A stretch of DNA of 64,000 nt from Pyrenophora tritici-repentis (taxonomy: Eukaryota; Ascomycota; Dothideomycetes; Pleosporales; Pleosporaceae): assembly GCF_003171515.1 (NCBI RefSeq), contig NC_089391.1:4588001-4652000 (forward strand). Direction: 5' to 3'. The translations under genes and the position numbers were made by a program. The stretch's first letter is position 1, and every line of letters begins with the position of its first letter. This document shows, one piece after another, positions 33,136-43,725 of the stretch. Under the pieces are notes generated by a model, which was not told the DNA's origin, searched no databases, and saw nothing but the letters and a program-made list of their open reading frames with translations.

Positions 33136-34631
33136 CTATGCCGCGCTGGCGCTGAGCATTGGTTGCGCAACCTTGGTAACCTGGTTGCCGGCTCGGATAA
33201 TTGGGTTTCCTTGCTCATCTTTGACGATGTTGACTTCCTTGTTCTCCTTTTGAGCGCGCTTCCAGATCTCGACCTCGCATCCACCACGGATGACACCGAC
33301 CCTCATGGTGGAGAGCAGGTTGTGGGCAGCGTTGGAGTGGAAGTAGACACCACCGTTGAACATGGCAGTAGCATCCTTGCCAATGCCGCTCTTGATCAGG
33401 GTCTTGCCACCAGGGTGCTCGTTGATGAAGTCGGTAACGTCATGAACAACACCGGCAACAGCGATCAAGCCACGGCCGTTCTTGGCCTGCTCAACGTATT
33501 CGTCCCACTCAATGACAGGAAGCTGCTCAAGAGGTACACCCCAGTCGAGCTTGGCGCGCTTCTGATCAATCTTCTTCTGGAGCTGCTGAACACGGCCCTT
33601 TTCGATCTCGTTGGAACGGAACTGCTTGAGGTTGGAGGCGAGACCGAGCTTAGACCACAGCCAGATGGACCACTTGGTGGGGTCGTACTGGTGCCACTCG
33701 ATAGCGTTGCGGTAGTCTGAGGGGAACTCGTGGTGGAAGTTGTGGTAGCCCTCACCGAGAGTGACGAGCGCAGTGATGACATGGTCCCTGGGGCTGTTGC
33801 GGTCGTCGAAGGGCTGGTCACCGAGCCAGTGGGCGAGCGAGTTGACGCAGAAGGTGGCCTGCTGGACGAAGAAGATGCGAAGGATACCGGCGTAGATGAA
33901 GCCACCCTTCCAGTCGTTCCACAAAAGTCCAGCGACAGCAGAGGGGAAGATGAGACCCATGAAGATGACGACCTTGATGTAGTGCTTGTGTTGCCAGACG
34001 ACGACGGGGTCTTCGTTCAGGTCGGTGATGTCGGTGCGGCCGATGCGCTTGGGGTTCTGCTTCATGACCATCCAGCCAAGATGGCTGTAGAGAAGACCCT
34101 TGCGAACGCTGTAGGGGTCCTTGTTGGTGTCGGTGTAGCGGTGGTGGGCACGGTGGTCGCGACTCCACCAGCGGATAGAGCCCTCAACAGCGCCACCGCC
34201 GACAAGAGCGAGGAAGACGCTCAGTGGCAGCGAGGCGTTGTACGATTTGTGCGCCCAGAGACGATGGTAACCAGCTGTGATACCGAGACCGGTCCAGAAG
34301 TAATATACCACGGCCCAGAGGGCTGTCTGCCATCGCAACGGGGTGAAACAGGCCGCGACGCAGCCGGCGAGAGGGATGCCAATGATGAAGGTGACCTTTG
34401 CGAGTTGTTAGCCGCCGTATTCAATTGCAACCACGGGTCTGAACTTACGTTTAGCCAGTTGACGTGCTTGTACCAGTTTGCCTTTGTGATGGGTGTGTCG
34501 GTAATGTGCGGCTTCTTAGGGTCGTACTTTGGGTTGCGGTTTGGCTCAGAGGTGCTGGCCATAGGAGACGGCTGCTTGATGTATTCGGGATCCACAGCCA
34601 TCATGCCGGCGGTAGGTTGGTGGGAAGGCAT
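33136..34631 (-). CDS. OLE1: Stearoyl-CoA (delta-9) desaturase with cytochrome b5 domain
   Basis: Two exons: 34631-34449 and 34395-33136; 480 aa, phase 0. The ER enzyme makes palmitoleate and oleate from saturated acyl-CoA. Seen: the three histidine boxes of the di-iron site, HRLWAH (105-110), HRAHH (142-146) and HNFHH (279-283). Flanking membrane helices are '[15 protein letters not shown]' and '[15 protein letters not shown]'. A C-terminal cytochrome b5 domain from about 355 has the haem motif HPGG (His388) and a second His in 'HSNAAHNLL'. The intron follows 'YKHVNWLN', with GTAAGT donor, GCTAAC branch and AAAG acceptor. Start [17 protein letters not shown]; a long pyrimidine/AG-mixed leader lies upstream. 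Length fits fungal Ole1-type proteins. Confidence 0.96.
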
Positions 34632-37406
34632 GTTGATGGTTTAGATAGAGAAGCCGGAGAAATAAAGGGTAAATGACAGATTCGAGGGGGGTGGTGGAAG
34701 CGACTAGTGGCTCAAAAAAATATTGAGCTCCGGTCAGCTTCCGGTTGGTGAGTAACAAAGCTCCGACAGCGATGGAAAGCTTCACCACGTCCGAGTGAAC
34801 GACGAGGTAGAAGGTAAGTGGAAGGAGCAGTAGAGGATGGAGAGGGCAGCAAAGACGGGCGGCAGCACAATTAATAAGGCGGCAACAATGCTGGCTTTCT
34901 CAACACTATGCGGGCCATAAGCGAAGCTTGGGACCTTGCATGGAGCCCTGAAGGTCGCTCGAGAAGCAGCAATCGCCATAACCTTTGTCATATGCGGTTT
35001 AGCGCCAAAGTACACGACGCCTCTCAGGGTCCCGGTGCGAGAAAATTTCGGAGCTAAGGCCTGAAAGCGTGTTGATCTCGCCATCAGAACGGTGCGGGTG
35101 GCGGTGCGAGTATCTCTTTTCCCCAGATTCTGAGCAATCGCAGGCCCTCGCACTACACTCGGCGAAATCACCACGGCCGCTCACACGCTACTGTTTCCAC
35201 TCCAGCCATGCCACCAGTGAAAGAGCGGTCTGGTGCAAAAAACATTGCTCCCAGTGGGTGCTGGGTGGGCGTAGAAAGCGCACACCGTGGTAAAATCAGA
35301 GTCTCGTCATCCATCGCTTGCTAGCTGTCCTCTTCGGCCGCCATACCCCACTCGACCACACGCCGCATTGACTGGGTAGGAGCCGGCCCAAGTCGCAAAC
35401 ATGCGTATGCCTGATTCCCGGAGTCCCGTTGAGAAAGTTGTTGACATGCGCTATCGCGGGTATCCTGCAACCTTACGTATGTCGACCCTGTATTACAGCT
35501 TGAAGGCTGCGGGTTGGGAACTTGGCCATGAACACCAGGTTTCGATGCGGTGGCAAAATGCTCCCTAGCAGAGACACAGTGGGCCGTGCCAATGACTCTC
35601 AAATGTACATGGGTAATGGGAAGATTCGCCCAAGCTACAGACACGGCAACGTTGAAGTGTCTTCTGCTTGGTGCCACATAGTCGGCATCTGGCACTGCTG
35701 GCCTTTGAAATTCGGGTGCGCTTCGCAAGCTTCTCTCTTTTGGGCGTGGCGCTTCCCAACACCCGCTACCTTATCCTCGGGCATATCAATCTGATGCGTT
35801 TCTACTACCATAAGGTTGAGATGGATGCACCACGGTACGAATGAGGGAATCCTTATCTACCTCGGCTTCCAGGTCACTGTCTCACACCACCTAATCATCG
35901 ATCGCTGCGCCTGCGCCGTCATACTTGAGCACCGCGCATCGAGCCCATCACTCGAGGAACTGGACTATGAGCGTTACAGGGTCAGATTGCGGGTAGGGCT
36001 GAGTGGCAAACTCGGGACGTTTGTTGGCGTTGGCCTGCAAGCTGCAAGCTTCAAGCTGTTGAAACAGTCATAGAGCTGGCATCTACTCGCCATCCTCCGA
36101 GCAGCCAACAACCTAGTTTTCCCAGCAAGGGTAGCATACCTCGACAGGTAGACAGGATGATGGCTGATGTCGCTGCAATCACGTGACACAGTTAGGACCA
36201 GACCACATGCAGACTGTCCGCAACTGAGACTGCATGTATGCCTACAAGCACGAGTATGACATCTAAAGAACAACCAAGCTCTTTCATGACGTTGAATGAG
36301 CTCATGGTGGTGATAAGGCGCGCTAACAGCTCAGTAGGTAGAATGTATGCTGGCCCATGGATCCTCCTGTAGCTAGAAGTATCCCTGATCAGAATTATCT
36401 GTTCTGTGAACGTCGTCAGCATAATCTTCGAAATATATTGGTATGGAAAAGGGACCAAGTTTCTCCACTACATTTTCTGCATGTGCTCAAAAGTACACGT
36501 GCAACAGAGACTAACAATCCACACTTGACCACAAGGCTCCGATAACCGGACCGGCTGTTCACGCACCGCGGCGCGGCTTTCGTCCCTGAATTGTTGCGCA
36601 AAGTACCGCCTTCTCGGTGTCCGGCGAACAGCATGTTCAGCACACCTTCACCATCAGATCCAGATGCAACTTCCATCCACCATGAGGTGGGATGCATCTC
36701 CTGCAATAATTCCCGTCCTCTATCGTCGGAGAGGACCGACCGCGCAGGGCGTTTAGGCCGCCACCGACCAATCACCTTCTTGCATGCTATCAGTTCAGAC
36801 GATCGTTTTAGCACATACGCGGGTTTCGCCCTCCTGGCACTGCGAAATGCGCACCTTAGCGACGATTCTGCCGTGGAGAAGAGTAATTACTCCCGGCGGC
36901 ACACGACTATCGTCGGCCAGCTCCAATCTCTGGCGGCCCGTGGGTGGTCTTGGGAGCTGAGCTAAGACCTTGTCCCTGAAGAATTGTGTATCGTGAATGA
37001 TAGAAGTTATTCTCCATATCTTCTATATAGAATGAGGACGTAGCTCTTTCGGTTCGAGCCGTCACTCCACAGCGAAACACGCCGGCCAAACCTCCTATCT
37101 AGATCAAGTGGGCCATCCCCACGTCCTTCTTTTCAGATATCGAACTTTCTATCGCAATCACGATCAAGAGCGTTTCTGTCAGTGGCAAGTAGCATTGCAT
37201 GCGACACACCCGGAGCCGACCAGCTTGTTTCAGCCCAGCAACCGGTCGCGCATTTCGATATCTCCAGCCTTCGCCAATCTTATCGGGATTTTTTATATCG
37301 AGCGAATCGTTGTCCAACGTTATTTACCAGTATCCATAATAGAAGAGGGTGCTTGAAACAGTCAGATTCTTCTCCGCTGGGAACCTGCAAGGAGTCTGGA
37401 GCGAAC
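34632..37406. other. Large intergenic region between OLE1 and the purine permease
   Basis: 2.8 kb between divergent genes. Open frames at 35321-35728 and 36591-36965 have no recognisable content and no strong start. A tRNA A-box-like GCTCAGTAGGTAGAA near 36330 has no matching B box or arms. The OLE1 leader and the permease promoter must lie here. Confidence 0.4.
37279..37285 (-). promoter_or_regulatory. GATA-type site upstream of the purine permease
   Basis: CGATAAG on the minus strand, matching HGATAR, about 120 bp before the permease ATG. In Aspergillus, uapA/uapC are activated by the GATA factor AreA. A single site is weak evidence because such a motif is common by chance. Confidence 0.25.
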
Positions 37407-39224
37407 ATGGCAGATATGATCGGACCAGACCATACGCCAAAGCGTAGCTTTGGAGAAAAGGCACGACGTGCCGTAAAGGCCTTCACTACAAAGTATGGCA
37501 TATTCCCAACCTGACGATTTCAGTCTAACAACAACAGAGATGGACTGGTCGGCACATACGACTATGCCTTTCTTTTCCGACCAAATCTTCCATTTATGAA
37601 GAAGGAACGTAGAGCGGCTCCTTTCTTCGGTCTAAATGACCGCATGCCCGTCCTACTGGCCCTTCTACTTGGATTTCAGCATGCCCTCGCCATGTTAGCA
37701 GGTGTCATTACACCTCCCATCATCCTCGCCAATGCCGCCAACTTGAGTTCAGACCAACAGCGCTACCTCGTCTCGACTTCGCTCGTAGTATGCGGTATCT
37801 TGTCCTCTATTCAAATCACGCGATTTCACATCTGGAAGACTCCGTACTATATCGGTACCGGCCTGATCTCCGTGGTTGGCACTTCTTTTGCTACTATTCC
37901 GGTGGCGACTGGGGCGCTGAGCCAAATGTATGCAACTGGCTTCTGTCCAACTGCTGCTGATGGCACAAAACTTCCTTGCCCAGACGGCTACGGTGCTATT
38001 CTGGGTACATGTGCTGTATGTGCCTTGCTCGAAATTGGCATGTCCTTCACTAGTCCGCGTATCCTGAAGAAGATCTTCCCTCCCCTAGTCACTGGACCAA
38101 CGGTTTTGCTCATCGGTGTCAACCTTGTAACTACTGGATTCCAAAACTGGGCTGGTGGTTCTGGAGACTGTCAGTCTCGTCCCGAATCTGGTCTCTTTCG
38201 TCTCTGCCCCAACATCAACGCACCCCATGCTCTTCCTTGGGGTAGCGCAGAGTTCATCGGTCTCGGTTTCAGCGTCTTCATCACAATCATCATCTGTGAG
38301 CGCTTCGGCGCTCCAATCATGAAGTCCACTGCTGTCGTCATTGGTCTCTTAGTCGGATGCATCATCGCCGGCGCCACAGGCTACTTTGACAAATCCACCA
38401 TTGACGCTGCACCGGCAGCATCCTTCATCTGGGTCAACACATTCAAGCTCACTGTCTACGGGCCCATTGTCCTACCCCTCCTAGCCGTCTACATGGTCTG
38501 CGCCATGGAAGCCATCGGCGACATCACCGCTACATGCGATGTCTCGCGTCTCGAAGTCGACGGCGAAATGTTCGATTCCCGCATCCAAGGCGGTGTCCTC
38601 GCAGACGGTCTCAACGGCATGATTGCTGCCCTCTGCACAATCACGCCCATGTCGACTTTCGCACAGAACAACGGCGTCATTGCCCTCACGCGGTGTGCGA
38701 ATCGTAAAGCAGGTTATGCATGCTGTTTCTGGTTGATTATCATGGGTATCTTTGCCAAGTTCGCTGCTGCTCTTGTGGCTATTCCTTCTGCGGTGCTAGG
38801 CGGTATGACGACTTTCCTCTTCAGCGCTGTTACTGTCAGTGGTATCCGTATTATCAGCACTATGCCATTTACCCGAAGGAACCGCTTTATCCTCACCGCT
38901 GGCTTTACGCTTGGGTTCGGCGCTACTATGGTTCCTGACTGGTTCGCTCACGTCTTCACTTACGATGGGCCCAACGCGGCGCTCCTGGGATTCTACAACG
39001 CCATCGTTCTTATCATGGAAACTGGATTCGCGGTTGTCGCTTTCGTCAACATTGTGCTGAATCTTGTTCTGCCCGAGGAGATTGAGGATGAGGAGACGCC
39101 CGAGTTGACGGCGAATGAGGTTGATGAGCCAAAGGATAGGGAGGAGTGGGCGAGGATTAGGAAGGTGGCTGAGGATGTGGAGGGGAGGGCTAGTTCGGAG
39201 ATTACGCCTGGTAAAGCTGCGTAG
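37407..39224 (+). CDS. Uric acid/xanthine permease (NAT/NCS2 family, UapA/UapC-like)
   Basis: Two exons, 37407-37492 and 37538-39224; 590 aa, phase 2 (AAA split). A plasma-membrane H+-symporter for uric acid and xanthine, by family. Seen: 'DGLVGTYDYAFLFRPNLP' after the intron, the QH motif (GFQHALAM, Gln76-His77), a Cys-containing external loop and 'AMEAIGDITATCDVSRL' with Glu353. The NAT signature QNNGVIALTR (405-414) matches [QEH]-N-x-G-x4-T-[RKG]. The C-terminus is acidic. The key Glu and Gln correspond in position to UapA Glu356 and Gln408, which supports purine specificity. The length is close to Aspergillus UapA/UapC. A GATA-like site lies in the promoter. Confidence 0.93.
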
Positions 39225-39414
39225 GGGGAGTTTTCCTTTAATGTCTTTTCGTTTCGTTTGAAAAGCGGTTGTTCTTCGTAGCGTATATTCTCGAACCACG
39301 ATTCGTATTTATCATTGGGCGGTTTTGAGTGAGATACCCTCACTGGATAGATAGATAGTCTTTTACCTATCTCCTTCCCAAATACATGACTTGTTAATCA
39401 CCCTCCCTAACCCC

Positions 39415-40892
39415 TCACCTCACAACCCCAACATGAACCACAAACCCACTCCCCTCCCTCAACCCCTCACTCAGCAACCCATCCGGAACCCTCCAAACCC
39501 AAAACTTTGCATGAAAACTCCTCAGCCACGCTTCAAAAACATCTGGACTACGTAGCTGCTGCGCTATAAGACAGAGTGTAGGTTTCTGATCACCACCACC
39601 ACCCTCTTCTTCGTCCTTGTTGTTGTTGTTGTTGTTGTTGTTCTCGCGTAGTTTACACAAGGCAGCACACGTGCTATTCAGCGGTTCGATGAGCGCCTCG
39701 TTGTATATGCAATCGCATGCTATGACTAAGTCGACGGGTGAGAGATTAGATACGGCATCTGTTTCCCAATCCAATTCTTGAACAAGGATACGGTCTTCTG
39801 CACTAGTCTTCCCATTGGACTTTTTACCCGCCTTACCGTTCCCCTTGCCCTTACGTTGCGGGGAAGGAAACACGGTATCCAAGTTTTCGACAATGTTCTG
39901 ACGGAGTAGCTTGAGCACGTAGGCTTGGTCTGTGGCTGTGTAGCGGTGGACTTTTGGGGCGAGGGAGAGGGCGACGATGCCGGAGACGCCGGCGCCGAGC
40001 TCGAGGATGGTGGATTGGGGGGCGAGGAGGGAGGAGGTGAAGAGGAAGTTTTGGGGCGAGGAGATCCAGGTGGAGAAGAGGGGGGTTACTTTCCATACTA
40101 CTGTTTTTTTGGGGGTGTGGTTAGTGGAGGTGTTTGGTAGAGAGTGGGGTATGAGGGCGTAATGGCTGTATGCGCCTGGGTGACATAAAATACTTGACAA
40201 CTCTATTCCATTCCTAATAGGTGTATCTGGGGCCTACAATGTTATCTACTAGAGTGTCAAGTATTTTATGTCACCCAGGTGTATGAATGGGTTTGCTGAG
40301 CTAGCTGCGGATGTCCCTGTCTAGGTGTTTCTCATATGCTTGTTGCACGATACTACATTTGTCTATGCTAAGGCTCAACATCACCCCAATGTGGCTGTGT
40401 GTGATTCCAAGAAAGGCCAAGGCATAGCTGAGAATGAAAGCCAAGAACAACAAACAACGAGAAAGTCTGGGGTAACACATGACCCCGTTCATTCTGGGGC
40501 AAAGTTTACATACCTGCGCCTGTGGTTCCTGCCTTGCGATCCGAAGTCAGAAGCCCCCTCGATTGATGGATTACTAGATCATGACCCGCCACGCTGACTT
40601 CCAATGTTGCAGCCTGGGAATCGATGAAGCCGAGCGACTGAGAGGGTATGGCTTGCGAGAAGATGATGAAAGCCTCTACATGATTTGATGAGTAAATCTA
40701 CCGATATGACCTTTGTCTTGCCTGAGGAGGAGTTGCACCGTGGCGAGCGAATGGCGAGGACAAAGGAATGCATTGAGCCGAGGACCAGTATAAGGTTGTG
40801 ATTCGGTGCATCTTGTCGAGGTACTCTTACACACCTTCTTCAGGATCCAAGACAGGCTCTGAACCTAGTATCTCTGTGAGACTGACCATCAT
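39415..40892 (-). CDS. RKM5: Ribosomal lysine N-methyltransferase 5-like protein
   Basis: Three exons built by hand: 40892-40835, 40675-40514, 40100-39415; 301 aa, phases 1 and 1. Joined N-terminus: MMVSLTEILGSEPVLDPEE-EAFIIFSQAIPSQSLGFIDS, then 'LEVSVAGHDLVIHQS' and 'TTGAVVWKVTPLFSTWI' formed across intron 2. The methyltransferase-fold motif I is 'ILELGAGVSGIVALSLAP', followed by 'YTATDQ', 'VQELDWET' and 'VIACDCIYNEALIEPL'. This is the METTL21-like family-16 fold of Rkm5, which methylates the 60S protein L1 in yeast; the substrate here is inferred. Odd features: intron 2 is 413 nt, about seven times the usual size here, and holds a near-perfect inverted repeat; intron 1 is 159 nt; and a poly-Asn run (eight Asn) comes from a GTT microsatellite. 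Confidence 0.82.
39618..39642. repeat. (GTT)n microsatellite coding poly-Asn
   Basis: About eight GTT units on the plus strand, read as AAC (Asn) by the minus-strand methyltransferase gene, within a loop followed by Glu- and Gly-rich residues. Confidence 0.8.
40175..40279. repeat. Inverted repeat (30/29 nt arms, 46-nt loop) inside an intron
   Basis: Arms at 40175-40204 and 40251-40279 are reverse complements except for one extra A in the left arm. The outer 25 bases (CCTGGGTGACATAAAATACT and on) pair perfectly. The element lies wholly within the second intron of the RKM5-like gene. It could be a small MITE-like insertion or a functional RNA hairpin. I see no clear target duplication at its outer ends. 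Confidence 0.85.
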
Positions 40893-41476
40893 GGCGAAGG
40901 GTCAGATGGACGTGGCGCTGGCTGGCCCGTTCGATATATCTGCCTTTGAGCGGATCGTGTGCTTGGTTGCCGCGCGCGCTACAGGAAGCCTCGGAAGCGC
41001 GTCAACACGATGACGGGCTCATCAATCCGCGACAGTACAGAATCCCAGCAAAACAAGATAATATGGACGATACAGGAGGCTGACAGGCTGACACGACCTG
41101 GCTAACCTTGCCGTGAGTGATGCGTTGTCGATCTTCCAAATCGCATCTTGTTCGACAAAAAAGAAGTGGAGGGGGTGCGGCTAGCCCCAGTCGCGCTCGA
41201 TGCAGGAGAAGCCCAGAGCTTGCTGGTGGCTGTGAGGTCATTGCCCCAAGAAGCTCGGCCGCCCAGCACCAGGCACGTTGGATTTAGCGACGGTGAGCAT
41301 AACAAGCCGCAGCTCCCCCAGCACCCCAACCTCATCCCATCCGCCATTCTCCGCTGGCGTCGATACTATTTTACCTGTGTCTTGCACTTGCTCTCTTTGC
41401 GATACCCCTTTCCCTCTATCTAGATACCCGCAATTTCACCGCCACACAAGACAGCTCCTACCCCCGAGCCGCCAAC
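40893..41476. promoter_or_regulatory. Divergent promoter region, RKM5-like and acyl-CoA synthetase genes
   Basis: 584 bp between opposite start codons. The right part (about 41330-41476) is a pyrimidine-rich leader before the synthetase ATG. No gene is supported inside. Confidence 0.45.
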
Positions 41477-43725
41477 ATGGTGCAAGACCTCAAGAAGCTG
41501 ATGCCCCAGGCGAAGACCTACAGGTCGGGGCCATACACATGCGAAGTCCCCAACGCAGAAAAGGTCGAGGGTGAGACGATACCGCGCCGCAATCTCGCGG
41601 CCAAAGATGGACTTGTCACGAAGCCCCACGATAACGTTGAGACGCTATACGATGTCCTGCGACATTCGGCCGCCAAGTATGGCAACGCAAAGGCCGTGGG
41701 TGCGCGTCGCATTGTCAACATACACGAGGAGACGAAGAAGGTCAAGAAGATGGTAGATGGCAAAGAGCAGGAGGTCGACAAGAAGTGGCAGTACTTTGAG
41801 CTTAGCCCGTACAAGTACAAGAGCTTCGTCGAGTTTGAGAAGATGGCTCTTGCTGCAGGCTCGGGTCTCAGATCACTCGGCTTTGCGCCCTCAGACAGGC
41901 TGCATCTGTTCGCTGCCACGAGCATGCAATGGCTGGCATCCGCTCACGGTAAGGAATTACATATGATAGATGTGGGACTCGAGACTGATTTACTATAGGT
42001 GCCATCTCACAATCCATGGCCATTGTCACGGCGTATGACACCCTCGGCGAAGAGGGTCTCAAGCACTCGATGCTTCAGACCAACGCAAAGGTCATGTTCA
42101 CAGACCCAGAGCTCCTACCCAGGCTTGTGAACCCCATGAAGGAGGCCAAGGATGTGCAGGTCGTCGTTTACTGCACCAAGAACGACCCCAAGCAAAAGGA
42201 CATTGATACCCTCACCCAGGCACACCCCCACCTCAAGGTCATCAGCTTCGATGAGTTGGTCCAGATGGGCGAGTCGGAGCCATCCGAGCCCGTCCCTCCC
42301 AAGGCCGACGATCTGGCCTGCATCATGTACACATCCGGATCCACTGGCACACCCAAGGGTGTCATGATCAAACATCGCAACGTCGTCTCTGCTAGTACGT
42401 ATCCCAACATTTTCTCTCAAAAGTCATGCTAACAACATCCCAGTCGCTGGTGTCGATGTCATAGTAGGCAAGTACCTCGGTCCCGGAGACGTCCTCATCA
42501 CCTACCTCCCCGCCGCACATATCCTCGAATTCGTCTTCGAAAATGCCGTACTCTACTGGGGTGGCACCATGGGCTACGGAACCATCAGAACTCTCTCTGA
42601 TGCATCTGTGCGAAATTGCGCCGGTGACATCCGTGAGCTGAAGCCTACCGTCATGGTCGGTGTCCCGCAAGTGTGGGAGACGATCAAGAAGGGCATCATC
42701 AACAAGGTCGAGGGTGGAGGCGCCCTCAAGAGCAACATGTTCTGGGGCGCATATGCGGCCAAGGGCTTCCTCTTGGGCACAGGTCTTCCAGGCAGCGGTC
42801 TTCTCGACGCAATTGTCTTCAACAAGGTCAAGGAGGCCACTGGTGGCAGGCTCCGTATCTGCATGAACGGTGGTGGACCCATTGCAAAGGAGACGCAGCG
42901 CTTCATCTCCATTGCCATTACACCCATGATCAGCGGTTACGGTTTGACTGAGACGTGTGCCATGGGTGCGCTCATGGACCCCTTGGCCTGGAATGAACAC
43001 GCTTTGGGTGAGATGCCCGGCTCTGTCGAGATGAAGCTTGTCGACTTTGCCGATGCCGGCTACTTCTCCACCAACAACCCACCACAGGGTGAGATCTGGA
43101 TCCGCGGTGGAGGTGTTGTGGACGGCTACCTGGACATGCCCGAGGAGACCAAGGAGAGCTTTACGGAAGACGGCTGGTTCAAGACTGGCGACGTCGGAGA
43201 GTTCAACGCCAACGGCGAGATCCGCATCATCGACCGCAAGAAGAACCTCGTCAAGACGCTTGCTGGCGAATATATTGCTCTCGAGAAGCTCGAATCGATC
43301 TACCGTTCTGCGCCTATCGTAGCTAACATCTGCGTTTATGCCGCGCAGGACCGCCAGAAGCCCATCGCTATCATCGTCCCTACCGAGCCACAACTCAAGA
43401 AGATTGCTGCGGCAGAGGGTGTCAGTGGCGATCACTTGGAAGAGCTTGTTCACGACAAGAAGATCAACTCAGCGGTTCTGAAGCAGCTGCAACAGGCGGG
43501 TCAGAAGGGTGGACTGGCATCATTTGAGATGATTGAAGGTGTTGTGTTGGCAGACGAGGAATGGACGCCACAGAACGTAAGTTTTCACCAGTCAGCAGAT
43601 CAGACGAGAACTATATACTAACCATGGCACAGGGTCTCACCACGGCTGCACAGAAGCTTAACCGCAAGGGCATCTTGGAGCACTACCAGAAGGAGGTTGA
43701 CGCGGCCTACGGCAAGTCGTCGTAG
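41477..43725 (+). CDS. Long-chain fatty acid-CoA ligase (Faa1/Faa4-like)
   Basis: Four exons: 41477-41948, 41999-42394, 42444-43576, 43633-43725; 697 aa, phases 1/1/0. It activates long-chain fatty acids to acyl-CoA with ATP. Seen: '[20 protein letters not shown]', '[20 protein letters not shown]', the AMP-binding P-loop [12 protein letters not shown] (268-279), '[20 protein letters not shown]', '[14 protein letters not shown]', '[11 protein letters not shown]' and '[20 protein letters not shown]'. The fatty-acyl-CoA-synthetase signature region is '[21 protein letters not shown]'. The last small exon encodes '[18 protein letters not shown]' with the C-terminal lysine region. No membrane anchor is obvious. 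It forms a divergent pair with the RKM5-like gene. Confidence 0.95.

Noticed and set aside
35321..35728. 135-codon minus-strand frame in the OLE1 upstream region
   Set aside because: No ATG context, no motif, and overlapping open frames on the other strand.
36320..36400. tRNA-like A-box (GCTCAGTAGGTAGAA)
   Set aside because: No matching B box, acceptor stem or anticodon arm could be found within a tRNA length.
37020..37075. B-box-like GGTTCGAGCC
   Set aside because: No A box at proper distance upstream and no cloverleaf pairing.
40141..40200. N-terminal extension of the methyltransferase frame through the inverted repeat
   Set aside because: It begins with TTG inside the hairpin arm; splicing to the exon at 40514-40675 restores the family-typical sequence, so this part is intronic.
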